DNA of 64,000 bases from Galaxea fascicularis (lineage: Eukaryota > Cnidaria > Anthozoa > Scleractinia > Euphylliidae). Shown here in pieces: positions 23,914 to 36,254 of the stretch. Made by a program: the position numbers and the translations under genes. Numbering within the stretch: position 1 is the first letter of the stretch; each line of letters opens with the position of its first letter. Location of the stretch: assembly GCA_948470475.1 (NCBI GenBank), contig OX419339.1, forward strand, positions 9,161,502-9,225,501, given 5' to 3'. Under the pieces are notes generated by a model. The model had not been told where the DNA came from. It was given only the letters and a program-made list of their open reading frames with translations, and searched no databases.

Positions 23914-26900
23914 CCACAGATACTTAAAGTTTGTGCAAGACACTGTTTACGATAATCTGCATGAAGCCAAGTTGGGAGGAGTGCCAGGCACATTTCACTT
24001 GGTGAAGAGTTATTTAAAGATTATACTTCCACCAGTGGTACAAGGATTAGAGGTACATTTATGCATTTGGGTGGGATATTCAAGCTGTGCAGAACATAAT
24101 GGTAAAGAAAGCAACTGAGACAAGAAAGTAAAAGTAATTTCAATTCCCTGCAGCTGTGAAAAGATTAAATATTTCAAAAATTTTGTCCAGCACTTCCTTG
24201 TTCTAGCCTTGTTGCATAAACTTAGGCATTCGCTTAGGAGTGGTACAAAGAAGGTCTGTTAAACTGTTCTGGGGCACATTTCTTGAATGCTCGGTTACAT
24301 CAACGGTTAAAAACCTGATTACCATTGATTACATTTAAGTATAATGTTGATCATTTTTTATTATACATACACACACACATTACAACATTTTCACTGCTTA
24401 TTAGACAGAAGAAACTTTCCTGATTGATGATGGTTAAGATGATTCCCTGTTTTCACACTGCCCTTTCCCCTGTCCCTTTCAATTCATACAAACCTATTTC
24501 TCCTTCGATGTTTGAATGTCAAAAATAATGATTATTCCATAATGGGAAAAGAAGCACTGAGAGTCAATTCTATGTCATATTTTATCAAGTGAAAGTTAGA
24601 AAGACACATTAAATACAGGTGTTGTAATACTGTTATTTATTACTATGTGTTATAGGATGGTGATATTGATGGAACTCCTTTGTGGCCTTTAATTTACTAT
24701 TGTCTTCGATGTGGAGACCCAAGGGCAGCTTTGCAGGCTGTGAAGCATGTGCCGTAAGTGAGAGTTCTTTATTAAGGACTTTGTCTACCAGGATCCAACA
24801 CACTGTCTACCAGGATCCAACACACGTGTTTATTATTGTCATGATTCATAAGTTAGAGCTTGCAGTAATGGTGGAACAAGAAGTAAGCACAGAGTGCAAA
24901 CCAGGCCATTTATCAGACATTGAAATTTCTGTGCTATCTGCAGAGGAACAACCACTTCCATGATTTAACAGAGTAAGAGAGGTTAACAGATAAATAATCG
25001 CATCTTCACTGAAAAGATTACAGAGCTAAAAGAAGAATCAACATGAGATTGCAGACAAGAAGAACAGGCATCAACAAATTACTGCAGTTGCAAGTCCGCT
25101 TCCAAAACTAAACAAAAAAAATTGGATTTGAAATTGTTGCAGTGCAATGAACCATGACATTAATTGTTTGTTTTTATAACTTTGACAACAAGGGCATCAA
25201 AACATGGGGCTAGACAAGGAAAACCTGCATTTTATTCTTTCTGGTAACTGCCAGTAGTGGTTTAATCAATATTTATATTAATATTAATTTTTATTCCTTT
25301 ACTTGTTTGTTTTTCTAAATTCCATAGGCAACATTTGGGAGAATTTAGAGACCTATTCACCGAATATATGAGCAGCAAGGAGGGAAGGTACATTGTGAAA
25401 CTGAATGTGTTTGTGTGTTGAATGTTGTTCCAGAGTGGGTGTCTTTCCACAGGCACGTACTAGGGAATATTACTGGTATTTTTGGTGTTATTGTGTAGTC
25501 TTTTTGTAAGTTAGTTGACATCAAACATTGCAAATATGTTCACATTCCAATTTGATGAGTCACATCACTTCTTCTTACTAGTGGTGCCGGAAAGTATTAA
25601 ACTGTAGAAGTGACTCACTGTTTCCTGTTGTTGACTTAGGCTCAGCCCCAGTTCTGAAAGCAAACTACGGCTCCAATACAGGCGATCAGTCCGTACAAGC
25701 CAAGATCCCTTCAAGAGGTATTAATAGAAGTAACAAGAATGGTTAACTCAATGCACAAGCAAAAACATTTCCATAATAATCAACAGCAGTTATAAAACCA
25801 ACAAGCTCTTTGTTGACAAATAACTTTGATTGACAGGGCAGTGTACTGTTTGATTGGACATTGTGATGTGCTATCTGATTCTCATCAGGAGGTGGCCAAC
25901 AAAACTGAAGATTACTTATGGCTCAAGGTTTGTGTGGACTCAGTTGCATTATGTTATGAAATAAGTTTAATCAAAGAATTCCTGATGAAATAATTATTTT
26001 TCAAGGTCACCCCTTTTCTCATCCACCAACTTGTAGCCTCACCTACTGTAAGTAACGCAGATTTTCACACTCACAAGCAAAGCAATGCCATGTGAGTGAA
26101 CAACGGCTGGAACTGATATTACAATTTACAATACAAGAATCAGTTTGTATATTAATTTCATAAGCTTAGAAAAAAACATCAACAATTTTGGTGAAACAAA
26201 ACGCGCAGCATCCATATAATCATAATTTATTTTGAGCTTTTCAGGCTATTATTCTGCCTTTATCAACCTTGTTACAATCGTCCAGACTTTATGACTACAG
26301 TACACCTGTTATTTTAGCTGACACTGAGTTGGTATCATTTTTGCAATTTTCAGGGAGTTAGCAGCCTGAAAGAGCTTGAGTCTTGGGCTCCTGAAAATTA
26401 GTTTAATTCATTTTGATAAGTGCAAGTTAACCTTTCCAGAAAACGTTCTAGGCCAATGTGATGATAAAAAAGCAACACTTTTTAATGTGTGTTCTTCATC
26501 AGCTGAATCAAGTGACTGTTGATGATGAAGAAGGAGTGCACGACAGCCTAACCTTCCAGAGGCTACAGATCATGTTACTGGAACAGTTTGGTGAGGATTT
26601 TGTTGTGGTTGCCTTTTCATGTTTTCTCAAACATTGTCTATTTTGTCAGTGGGCACTTCTTGCTTAGCTTATTGTTTGTAGTTGTTCACCTTTCATCAAC
26701 TTTACTGCATGCACTGTTTGTGCCAAACTTGGAAAGGCTGGTTTGCTTACTCTACAAGTGTCAGATCTATGCAATGTGCACATTGCAGGCTGTGTACACC
26801 CTGTAGATGTAGCAATGTCACCCATGTGTTGAATCGAAGCACCACTGATAGGTAATGCTTTTAAACCATGATCATAAATGCTTGACTCAAGTGTAATGAT

Positions 26901-29900
26901 TGCAGAGTCAGTAGCTGTTTACTGACTGTACACTGTACTGGTGCATTGCCATATGCCTACATTATGACTGCTTACACCATGTTTCTTCCTGTGTGGTTGT
27001 GCATAGAGTGTGTTATGATTCTGAGTGCTTCGCAGTGATTTCCACATACTGTACATGTCTTGCCAGCATTGCTTAAACCACACTTTCCAATGCTAGCATC
27101 TGGTCACAGGTTCAATGTTGTACAGTATGCTGGCAGTGCCTTGTCTCAGGTTAATCATTGCTGAGAAAGCCAATGAAAGGACTGCTAATTTCTTAACAGA
27201 ACAAACCACCACCTGCAAGTCTTAAACTTGTCCAATGACCACATGTTGTTTTCCTGTTACTTTTTGCAGGTGAAGCCCACTTCAATGCATATCAGAAGCC
27301 TCTTTTGTACTTTCAAGTCTTGTTTTTGACAGGCCAGTTTGAAGCTGTGAGTATCATAAGTTTGTGACAATGTTTCTTGTGGGTAACTAATTTTTAGCAG
27401 TCTCTTACAGATTTAAACTATCGACTTTGACATAACAAAGCTCTTCTCTTGTTAGGCAATAGAGTTCTTATCTCGCGCTGAGACCTACAGATGCCATGCT
27501 GTACACTTTGCCATTGCTCTTTTCAAGATGGGATTACTTCTTTTGCCAGAGTCGATTCAAGCACAGCTCTGTAAGCAAAGGCATTTTATCATTGTCATTA
27601 CCATTGTTGTTGTTGTTGTTGTTTGTGTTAATAATTATTGTTATTCTTAATAATTTTATAATAATTTTGTTTTACTGTAATATGATGCAATGTGATGTGA
27701 TGTATTACATACAGGCAACATTTTATATATTGTTTTTGTTACTGATTTACAGGAAATTCACATAGTATTTATGTGTAGATAGTGAGATAAAAGATACAGC
27801 ACTATGTGGTCCACTTGCCATGGCCCAGCTCAGAACAAATATTATTAGGAAGACTCGTGTAATAATTATGATAAAAGCTCAAATATGCAAGTGTTTTTAC
27901 ATGCAAACTGGTTTAGTTTCTCATATTGTCACCTGACGTAGCTGGAATTAAGATTGTGAATTTGCATGAATGCACAATGTACAGTTTGTACATGTATGTT
28001 GTACTTGTGCAAATTTGTAGACAACATTGATCAATAAGGTAATGTAAATGTGACCTTACTAAGTTAGTGTTAATGTTGGGTTAAGGGAGGGGTGTGCAGT
28101 TACCCAGATACGGCAATTGATCCAAAAATCACAAGGGAGTGTCTGAGTTGTTCAATATGTAATAAGCCCTTGCATATTTTTCAGTGACTAAAGCAACTGG
28201 TTACCCAGCACCAAGCAGACTATTAAACTTTGCTCGTCTTATTATGTCATACACTCGCAAATTTGAAGTTACAGATCCTCGTGAAGCTCTTCAGTATTTC
28301 TTTTTATTAAGGTAAGTGGATGTGGCTGTTCTATCCATGTGTGATAAAATTTTCAAAATTAAAATTACATGAAGTGCAGATTTCCAGAGTACTTGGTTAC
28401 ATACATGTACAGTAACTTGTAAGTCTGTAGCCATGCGTTCTCAAAACAGACAGCCATGAACATGTACACAGTAATGTCTGGCCATGCAAGCTACACTGTA
28501 TTGTGTATGAATAAAACAACTCAATCAAAATCTTTTGAGCTACATATGCTGTGATATTGTTTATTGTGCTGTGCAAGTTACATGTTTTTATAGCTTTTGC
28601 ATCTGTGGAATATATTATTATTTTGTTATATTGTTGCCCGTTTTTCTTCTGTTGTACAATATATTGCTGTTATTGTTGTAGCTGAAGAATGCCATTTGGC
28701 ATAACTTCAGTGTTGTTTGGGATTTCACTTTATGTAACCTGTATTGCTTTAACTTTGCATTGCCGTTAACTTTCAGAGGAATGAAGAAGCCTCATGGTGA
28801 TGATCTCTTCATGTCTTGTATCAGTGAACTGGTTTTAGAAACTAGAGAAGTAAGTTAACAGTACTTCTTTTGTCAGGTGGATTGTTTTTCAATTTTTAAC
28901 TGGCCAACTGGTTTATTGACAGACCAACAGATTGACTTGCTGGATCACGCTATCTTGTTGGCTGGCAGACCTCAGGTGCACTAACTGACTGACTGACTGA
29001 GTGACTGATTATACCATTTTATTAATTAACAGTTCCAAGTGAATTGTGGGGGCAAACCATCAAAATTGCAATTTTAAATTATGTTCTAAAATTGATGTTT
29101 GCTGCCACAAAGGACTGGCAAAACTGGTGTATTGAGGCTGGTTTTCTGGCTTGTTAGCTGACTGAATGAAAGGATTCAGTTACTCATGGAGAGATAATTA
29201 TTTTCTCTGCCAACAGTTTGAAATGCTGCTGGGACGGCTAGAACGAGATGGCACAAGAAAGGTAAGCAATTTACAGCTCACAAATATGTTTTCTGGTGAA
29301 AAAAAGGCATTTCTACTGTTACCTTTTTATAGTTGATTTTGCTAAGTATGTTTCCCTTTGGCAATGTTTCAGCCTGGTTGCATTGATAAATTCCAAAAAG
29401 ATACTCAGAGAATAATTGAGCTTGTAGCCAGGGATTCAGCTGAAAAGGGGCTGTCTGAAGAGGCTGTTAAACTATTTGATTTAGCCAAGGTAAGCTTTAG
29501 CAGTGCATTGGTCAGATCTCCTTTGTTTTATTTTGTTTTTGTTTGTTTGTTTGCTTTCTTTTTTTTTTTTGCGTAACTGGCTCAGTTATGATTCGTATCT
29601 TTTATTTCAGGGAGGCTCGAAAGGGTTTTTCTTTGCTTTGAGGTTTATGAAATGATGAAAGATTACAAAGAAGGGTGTGGGCAAACTATGTGTCCTTGCA
29701 ACTCTATTGTTTGGCTATACTTTAAGGGTACTTGTGATGTAATGTCAGTTAACATGGCAATGCACCGGGTCCACGAAAAGGTCCTCAATAATTATTCCAG
29801 TTTACGTAAAAAATCACTCATTGACCTACCATTTTTATTTTTTATTGGAAAGCTCCCTAAATTCTTTAACCTTTCAGACAGTATGACAAAAAGGTATCTA

Positions 29901-32900
29901 GTAGAATTCAATATTATAAAAAAAACATGTTTCATGGCTTACAGAAAATTGTACTAGATAATTTTCCCTGAAACTTTTATATTTCAAGTGCCATCATGAA
30001 TGGTGCTTGCATGCAAAAAATCAGGATAGGTAACCAAGCAAAATTCCAAGCTAAAAACAAAATAATGTTTTCCGCAGATTTTATTTTCGGTTTGTGATAT
30101 TTTACACAGTATTTTACTTGTGGTGTGCTGCACATGTGACTGTTTAATTGTGATTTTGATTCATTCAGCTGATGCTTGCATCTTAGTTATGATGTGTGTA
30201 GATTGCACACTCGCATGCAGCTAAAAACCCTCTCCAGCCTCCTTAAAGCCATTTTATGATTTTGTGATTCATGTACATTGTGTCTCTTGACAACGGGCCT
30301 TTCCTCCTTTTGTTGATCTTCCTGAATATCCAAACCCCCCTCCCCTCCCCCCAAAAATGAGAAAGATGTTCCTGCATAAAAAGACTGTTAAGCAACATAA
30401 TTAATTCAGTGGGTCTATTTGTGCGTGTAATTATGAAGTACTTACTAGCTGATTCAGACAGGAAAGCATTTTACAGATTGATATATTTTGTCCTTTGGCC
30501 TGACCTGATTAAAAAATTAGGTCCGCAATGCGTAAATGTGTGGCTTACTATTCCATGTGACAGGCGCTCAACTCTGATGGAGAAATGAAATTTATTTGAT
30601 ATATCTAATCACACCATTATGTGGCTACATACTTTGTCTAAGCACAAAAAGCATTTTGTGATTAAAGCATGTTTGAAGTTGCATCCAAATAATGCACATG
30701 GGAGTTGGTGCCTTAAAGGTGGTAGAACCCGATGCATGGAAGACAACCATGGCAACCCTGCAAGTGCTAAGGGACCGTTCATTTCTTTTATGGGATGGGA
30801 ATGGGGACTGGTGGGATTTGGGGGGGGGGTAGGGCTGACAGCCTCCAAATCCCACCACACCCACCCTCCCCCCCCTATCCCATTAAAAAATGAATGGTCC
30901 CTAACCACCTAGCAGCACAACACTGAAATTTTCTGTGGAATACTTGCATGTATCAACCTAAATTGCCAGTATTACATTTACCAACATTAAGGTCACTCGA
31001 AAAATTTAACTGTCACTGAGAATTATTTACAAGGATAAAACTCTGTTTAAGGGACTATAAGTGTACACTGTAGTTCATTCATTGTTTTAAGTCAAATTTT
31101 GCTATGTATGACTAAATTGTTTGCAATTGTACTGCAAGGGACTATAAGTGTGTTTAGTAAGATCCTGCAACTTATTCTGGCACCACTCATGTTAAGTTGT
31201 ATGGTCCTCACACATAATTTTCGAAATTGAATATGCATTGAACAGGTGTGTATTGTCATACAGGTCGTTGAAAAATTAATACACCTTATTCTAAAATGGC
31301 TCCCATTCTAATATCCTCTTGTTTTTATTCAAGTTTGGCCCTTGTTGCCTCGTTCAAGGTAAAATATTCTTTTGAATTTCGCTCTTGAGAACGAGGCCAA
31401 AGGGCTAATTTGAATAAAAACAAAAGAATCTTAGAATGGGAGCCATTTTGGAATAAGGTGCATTATCACAGAATAATCTGCTTTCCCCAACTTTTTTGCT
31501 TGCAACCTCAGAATCACGAAAAAGCCTTGGAAATTTTGAACAAGCTTTTGAGTCAGGTGAGAACCTATATTTCAGTTCGCACAAGTTTTTGTCTTTACTT
31601 CTTGTAAAATTTATAAACATAGTAATAACATGGGATGCCTGTGGCAGACCATGTTATAGATTCTGTTCGTTTTCTCTACAAATTGACAGGGTCTTTTTTT
31701 TTATTTTTTATTTTTTTTAATATTATTATTATTTGAAATGCTTTGTATTGTTCTTAACTGCTAGTGACACCATCATGTCGTAGCTTTGAGGTCACATCGT
31801 AACATGATAAAGGTGAAGTGACTGTGAAATTTTACTGCATGACCCAAAATTTTACCAAGGTTATGACCCGCTAACTGAGTGTGCACATTCGTTTTTAGGG
31901 GAATACATAAAGGTAAGTTTCCGTTGGAATAGATTGCTCGTCATCTCGTAATCATCGACGCGTTTGCTGGAAAAAATATTTCAAATGTATTCAAATCTTA
32001 ATCGCCAGTGACAAACGGAAAGGAGACGGCTGCAAGTTTGAAACAAACAAGGAGACTCATTAGATTATTTACGATTAAAAAGTGAAAAATTCAACACGCA
32101 AACTAGTCGCACATAGAAACAACATCTCACGTTGGGAGTGGATTAACTGTGGCGTGGTGTGCTCTTTCCTCTCAAACTAGGTGGTGTCTACATCAAGTGG
32201 TCTCCAGTCTCCTCGCGACAGGCGACAGGCCATGGCATATGACCTAGCACAAAGGTACAGTCAGGGAAACTTCAAAAATGAAAAAAACTATGAACACTTG
32301 TTGAAGACTCTGTTTCGGCATGAACCTTCATTCTACAGATATCTCCCTACCCTCCCCACCCACCGTAAATCTACGGACTCCTACCTACTCAACCCACATT
32401 TAAATTTGATGCAGTAAGACAGTAATTGGTTCACTTAAAATCGTATTTGATTGACTGTTGTTCCATTGTAGATACAGGGCGCTAGGTCACACTGCTAGCC
32501 AAAGTCGCCTAAATACATTTTACCTTCTCCTGGATCTGATGCAGTTCTTTGACCTGTATCACGCTGGACAACTGGACCCAGCTCTGGATGTGAGTTAATA
32601 ATAATAATATTAATAATTACTACAATTTATAACGCGGCAAAATCCAGACTTCTGTGTTGGTACATACAATATTTATTATGAACAATAATTACAATGATAT
32701 TACAGGTGAATTGTACATGTTGTAGGTCAAAATGATTTCAACCTACAATAGTTTGATTCTCAAATTGGAAATTCATTTTGACCACAACATACACACTTGC
32801 ATGCTGCTGAAATTTTCCAGTGATGTCAAGCATGCTAACACTGAGTTCTCTATAGCTTGAATCGATTGTTTATTAATTCCTAACACAATTTACTTTAAAC

Positions 32901-35030
32901 TGGGTTTCTTGGTCCATATTGAACCCCTCGCAGCATCGTTTTTAACCATGCGTATACACTTCCTGAACTTATTTGCGGGGATCAAAACAAGTGAATTTCC
33001 GTATTTGGTTTATTTGCTCGGCAGGTGATGCAGAAGCTCAGGCTTGTTCCTCTGAGAGGTGAATCAGTGGAGGAGAGAGTAGCAGCGTTTAGGCAATACA
33101 ATGATGAGGTATGATACGTCCAAATTGTCTTGGTGGCATGCTTGTGTACACTGTATCCACATTTGCACAGTAGTGGCCGAGTGTTCAAGATATGAGGAAG
33201 TTCTCGGGTGAAAACCCGTGAAAACGGGCTCCCTGACCCGACACACTGAGTTGTTGAGTAAGACCCGCGAAGACCCATGTTTACTAGTCCCTTAAAAATC
33301 ATCTGTGATCCCCGAACTCTGAAAGTTATGTGGAACACTGGTAGCCTCAGTATTGTGTGGTGTTATCATCTCGAACTTAACAGCTGTACATGAAGGTATA
33401 AAGCGGTGGGGTCCTTGCTGTGCACCAGAGAAAATAATGGTAAGGGTATCGAATGTAGTTTGAGATTTAGCTGCTTTTATCTCACTCATAGCCTGTTCAG
33501 CTTAAGTTTTTCCTTGATATGAAGAGAACCAGCTGTGACTAATAGGCATTTATTAGGAACTCCACGGAGGAAACCGTGGGCTCAATCGATTAATGCCTGT
33601 TCTAAGTTATCTTTTAGTCGTATAGCGTACGCGTACACTGATCGATAACGCGTTTGTTTCTGACTTCATTCAGGTACGGCGCAACTTACCAGATGTGCTC
33701 CTGGCGACAATGAACGTACTGTACAGAAAGTATCGCAACACAAGGTAATTTTGCTGTTTCTATCGCCGCAAGTAACTGTCATATACGACAAATTACCCCT
33801 AATTTTGATCGGTCGGCAGTTCCGTCGAAGCGATTAGTTTTGAAGATGAATGAATTGAAATCTATCTCTTGCATCAGTCAGTGCACGTTTGGAGTTTTGA
33901 AATCCTCAGACTTCATTAAAATTCTTTACCCGACTACTCGTTTCTTTTACCAAACACATCATCATAGCTTAGCCGGACTTTGTACTCGTGTTAAGCCACC
34001 TTGTCTTGCCGTTTCATGATTTTACCTAGTTAATTGATCGAATAAGTTATTTATCTTCCCCATCCTTTTGTCCACAACAGAGGGAGTGGTCAGAGTCCTT
34101 TGGTTGAAAGTCAAAGAGACGATGGAGGCCAAGAAAAGGTAGTGGTTTGCTGTTTGTTTGTTTGTTTGTTTTTTTTTTCCTTGAATGCCAGTGGTGACCA
34201 CTGCTCACCACAAGAGTACCCAGAAGTTCAGTGGTGAGAGCATTCGACTAGTGTACGGGAGGTCGTGGGTTCAAATCCCATCTGGAAGTCAGAATTCCTC
34301 CTGAGTTCTCTTTACCCATATTGATTCTATCTCACTTAATTAAATCGTAACTTAAAGATCTGGACTGTTGAAAGGTGACATTTCAGTTTCTCTTCACTAA
34401 ACTTGGACGATTTTATTCTGGTACAGAGAAGTAGATTTTTGTTACACATTTTCACGCTATAAATGCGCAAACGTATATATTTGGGGAAACAGAATTTTTT
34501 TTTTAATTTTGCATAAGATATAGTCTAGAGTTACTTTGTAAACAGCAGTGATTGCGTGCAGTGAGTTCGCTCGCGTATAATCTTCAGAATTTTGTCCGCG
34601 GGTATCTCTTTTAGTTCCCAAGAATGGGTCATCATTATCATCATCATCGTTATCATGGCAAGGTAGTGTCAGAACATGGAAAGTGCGAGTAACATAAAGG
34701 GAGCCGAAAATGTGGGAAAAGTTTCTTGTCGTGAGATACCTGTAATCTAAACGCAGATTGACAACCCGACGCGCGAGGCGTAACTCGCTAAAATATGATG
34801 GTTATACATGTAATACGTACGGACCGCAGTTGCGAATGCTTCGTTTCGTCCTTGAATATCTGGGTTTCTTGTAACAGATTTTACACGGGCATCCTGTTTT
34901 TGTCTTTCAGTATCGGGAGATTTTAAGGCAACAAGCCCGAGCCTTGATCACGTTCGCGGGACTGATCCCGTACCGTCTTCCCGGAGACACAAATGCGCGA
35001 CTGGTGCAGCTGGAAGTCCTGATGAACTGA
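15386..35030 (+). CDS. NUP93: Nuclear pore complex protein NUP93, complete, 27 coding exons
   Basis: Structural linker nucleoporin of the inner ring of the nuclear pore; the family ties the NUP62 channel complex to NUP205/NUP188 and NUP155. Joining 27 exons with GT-AG introns and consistent phases gives 823 residues, against about 819 in the human protein. The N-terminus ([11 protein letters not shown], then [15 protein letters not shown]) matches the family's extended/coiled region that binds partners. Family blocks follow in order: TFEPLEPV near 90, [11 protein letters not shown] near 290, [12 protein letters not shown] near 335, [12 protein letters not shown] near 410, [18 protein letters not shown] near 555, [16 protein letters not shown] near 725, and [20 protein letters not shown] at the C-terminus. 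The remainder is alpha-solenoid, as expected for the Nic96/NUP93 fold. No frame damage. The start is chosen because it aligns with the family N-terminus. Exon coordinates are in the next entry. Confidence 0.97.
16370..16714. mobile_element. hAT-like fold-back MITE in NUP93 intron 1
   Basis: The left end CAGGGCTGTCATTAAGGG is mirrored by CCCCTTAATGACAGCCCTG near 16710. The arms extend about 120 bases (CAACATGCTGGTTTTATATC pairs with GATATAAAACCAGCATGTTG). The 8-mer TGGTCAAT sits directly left (16362-16369) and recurs at 16715-16722, four bases beyond the right TIR. CAGGG ends plus an 8-bp duplication indicate hAT ancestry; the four extra bases are unexplained. Confidence 0.75.
16781..16890. 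mobile_element. piggyBac-like MITE, copy 1
   Basis: TTAA at both ends. CCCTTTAACTCC at the left is answered by GGAGTGAAAGGG at the right. 110 bp with an internal GTGCCATTTGGCAC palindrome. A TTAA target with CCCT-type ends is the piggyBac signature. Confidence 0.75.
16921..17030. mobile_element. piggyBac-like MITE, copy 2
   Basis: Second 110-bp copy in the same orientation, 30 bp downstream of copy 1 and differing at only a few bases. It is also bounded by TTAA. Confidence 0.75.
17673..18503. mobile_element. TIR element in NUP93 intron 2, about 830 bp
   Basis: The left end GGGTTATTCCAGAAAAAATC is matched by GATTTTTTCTGGAATAACCC at the right, with AAT outside both ends. Sub-terminal C-rich and G-rich stretches (CCCCCCTCCCTCCC left, GGGGGGG-type on the opposite arm) also pair. 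No intact transposase. A 3-bp duplication is compatible with PIF/Harbinger but not diagnostic. Confidence 0.7.
19240..19400 (+). mobile_element. SINE-derived repeat fragment
   Basis: GAAGTCCTGAATTTTTTCAG, then GCAATTGCATAAATTGC and AACTGCAAGGGTCATCCTTC. The same body follows the tRNA-like head at 63731-63880, and it occurs reversed at 51645-51760. A dispersed family of at least three copies in this window. Confidence 0.65.
19629..19714 (+). repeat. Repeat copy left of the solo LTR
   Basis: AATTATTTGTGGTCAGGGTT and the following 50-60 bases recur at 20368-20442, on the other side of the LTR, with a few differences (ACACTGAAATGAGAATCAGAC against AAACTAAAATGAGAATCAGAC over the shared part). Confidence 0.7.
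19740..20340 (+). mobile_element. Solo LTR (601 bp) in NUP93 intron 4
   Basis: Starts TGTTACGA and ends TCGTAACA, an 8-bp perfect terminal inverted repeat, with 5-bp target duplication ATGTA on both sides (19735-19739, 20341-20345). It carries promoter-like GGTATATAAGCCC near 19937 and a GGAATAAATAA polyadenylation-type signal near 20242. Degenerate GGCAGAGGCCGTG..GACAGAGGTCG repeats run from 20040 to 20175. There is no internal region, so it is the product of LTR-LTR recombination of a gypsy-like element. Confidence 0.88.
20368..20442 (+). repeat. Repeat copy right of the solo LTR
   Basis: Second copy of the segment at 19629-19714. The LTR's own target duplication lies between the two copies, so this pair is not the target duplication but an older repeat. 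Confidence 0.7.
21112..21240. repeat. Palindromic repeat in NUP93 intron 5
   Basis: GTCCGTACTGTAAGTTATGG and TTTTTTCCCGTT are answered by AACGGGAAAAAA, CCCATAGCTTACATGTACAG and TATGGAC. The arms are about 50 bases and imperfect. Confidence 0.6.
23515..23912 (+). mobile_element. Full-length tRNA-headed SINE with (ATT)n tail
   Basis: The head contains a polymerase III A box (TTCAATTGGTAGAGTG) and B box (GGGTTCAAGCCC) spaced as in a tRNA, within GTTGGTTCAATTGG..GGCCGGACCAA. A non-tRNA body of about 280 bases follows, then an (ATT)n tail at 23882-23910. It is inserted in NUP93 intron 8. The tail ends nine bases before exon 9. Confidence 0.85.
30771..30901. mobile_element. PIF/Harbinger-like MITE in NUP93 intron 20
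   Basis: GGGACCGTTCATT at the left and AATGAATGGTCCC at the right, flanked by TAA on both sides (30768-30770, 30902-30904). The interior is G-rich on one arm and C-rich on the other. The TAA target duplication supports Harbinger ancestry. The mirror open frames on both strands are artefacts of the palindrome. Confidence 0.78.
31282..31460. mobile_element. TIR element just upstream of NUP93 exon 21
   Basis: CACCTTATTCTAAAATGGCT at the left is answered by AGCCATTTTGGAATAAGGTG at the right. The arms of about 55 bases include TTTTTATTCAA/TTGAATAAAAA. It ends 51 bases before the exon 21 acceptor. Confidence 0.72.
34215..34330 (+). mobile_element. SINE-head fragment in NUP93 intron 26
   Basis: GTTCAGTGGTGAGAGCATTC resembles a polymerase III A box. 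GGGTTCAAATCCC, about 40 bases on, is a near-consensus B box. No tRNA-like acceptor stem is formed, so it is a repeat rather than a tRNA gene. Confidence 0.55.
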
Positions 35031-35501
35031 TGCTCAACGCTTTTGTAGAGCCTGAAAGCCTTGAAAGTTTGAATTCAGTGTGTACCGGTGTTCAACACGG
35101 CGTTTAACTACAACTTAAATGCCTCAGGAAGACTTGCTTCTTATAGGGTTCAATTGATTTACACGGATTTTTCCTGACTCACTTTTCTCCATCTTTGGGA
35201 AAACATGCAGATACGTTTCTAGTTATTACCATAAACTCTTCACATTGTGTAAGAGTCCGTAGACTGCCCTGAACGAGGATGTCTATCAGTCATGCCAAGG
35301 GCATTGATTTCTATCTTTTCTGTACCTCGATACGACACACCATACCGATATCACAGTGTTTCATCTCGTGAAACGTTAAAGCGCTGAAAACTAAACATTC
35401 GTGAAACAAAAACAGATGCGATGTTAACAAAAGGTGACCTAGCCTTGACGTGAATTAGACGTGTATTAGTTTGTTATCTTAGCGTCACTGTACAGGGTAG
35501 T

Positions 35502-35507
35502 AATAAA
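35502..35507 (+). terminator. Candidate NUP93 polyadenylation signal
   Basis: AATAAA 470 bases after the NUP93 stop, before the TIR element at 35555. It is the first canonical hexamer noted downstream of the stop; cleavage would follow near 35520-35530. Confidence 0.55.
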
Positions 35508-35554
35508 AACATGCTAGACGTGTCTCATTAACCTTCTTAACTTGGTATTCACCA

Positions 35555-35793
35555 GGGCCCAGTTGTTCGAAAGCCGATTAACATAATCCAGGATTAGCGT
35601 AAACTTTGGTTGCGGTTTTTAACTATTTGATGAAAGTGGTTTTCGCTGCTTTTTGTTTTTCACGATTGGCTTCCCCTAATCTAAAAGTTTGCAGAATATC
35701 GGCATTGAACAACATTTGGGGACAGAGAAATAAACTCCTTGATTAATTCTTAATCCTGGATTAGCATTAATCGGCTTTCGAACAACCGGACCC
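35555..35793. mobile_element. MITE-like TIR element
   Basis: GGGCCCAGTTGTTCGAAAGC at the left, mirrored by GCTTTCGAACAACCGGACCC at the right. Sub-terminal AATCCAGGATTA and TAATCCTGGATTA also pair. Non-coding, between NUP93 and the first CABIT gene. Confidence 0.75.
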
Positions 35794-36254
35794 AGGTCAC
35801 TCCGCTTTGAAAATAGTTTCGTCGTAAAATCGATCACTGTAAGCAGGCGAAAAGCTGACGTTTTGACCTCAATCTTTCCGTTTAGTTCGACTGAACCTTG
35901 GCGAAAGCTTGTGCTTGTAATGCCAGTTTTGGAATCTTCGTGATTTCTTGTGTCACTTTCCCGTCGGTGCATTGCGACAGTTTCTTTAGAACCAAACCCC
36001 TTTATAAATTTGGTTTTGAATGGACTTGAAGCCTACGTTGGGAAAATTTTCCGTTTGTGTTAGACAAAAATAACCTTGTGGTGTGCTTCCAGACAACGTT
36101 TCACACATGCAAGTACAACTTCTGTATGATCAAATTTTTGATACAACTGTCACTAGGGTATGTTCAAGTTCACACAGCAACCAGGTGGACAATCGGACAT
36201 GGTTTGATGCTACTCTGGTTTGAAAATTGATGAATGTAACTTAAAAAGTTACAA

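Larger units (their letters stand above)
15386..35030 (+). other. NUP93: NUP93 exon map
   Basis: Coding exons read from the sequence, all with AG/GT borders: 15386-15558, 17250-17367, 18554-18616, 18958-19086, 20937-21011, 21573-21662, 22208-22299, 22440-22499, 23920-24052, 24656-24753, 25328-25387, 25640-25717, 25837-25927, 26503-26590, 27270-27346, 27456-27570, 28185-28311, 28777-28849, 29217-29261, 29373-29489, 31512-31556, 32181-32254, 32472-32589, 33025-33108, 33674-33744, 34081-34138, 34911-35030. They total 2472 bases, which is 824 codons including the stop. Apart from the mobile elements listed separately, the introns hold no further genes that I can see. The largest are intron 20 (29490-31511), intron 4 (19087-20936) and intron 1 (15559-17249). 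Confidence 0.9.

Noticed and set aside
29652..29957. 101-codon ORF in NUP93 intron 20 as a nested gene
   Set aside because: No recognisable motif; AT-rich intronic sequence and no exon-like borders.
30609..30912. Mirror open frames of 97-99 codons on both strands
   Set aside because: They largely overlap a TAA-flanked palindromic MITE in a NUP93 intron.
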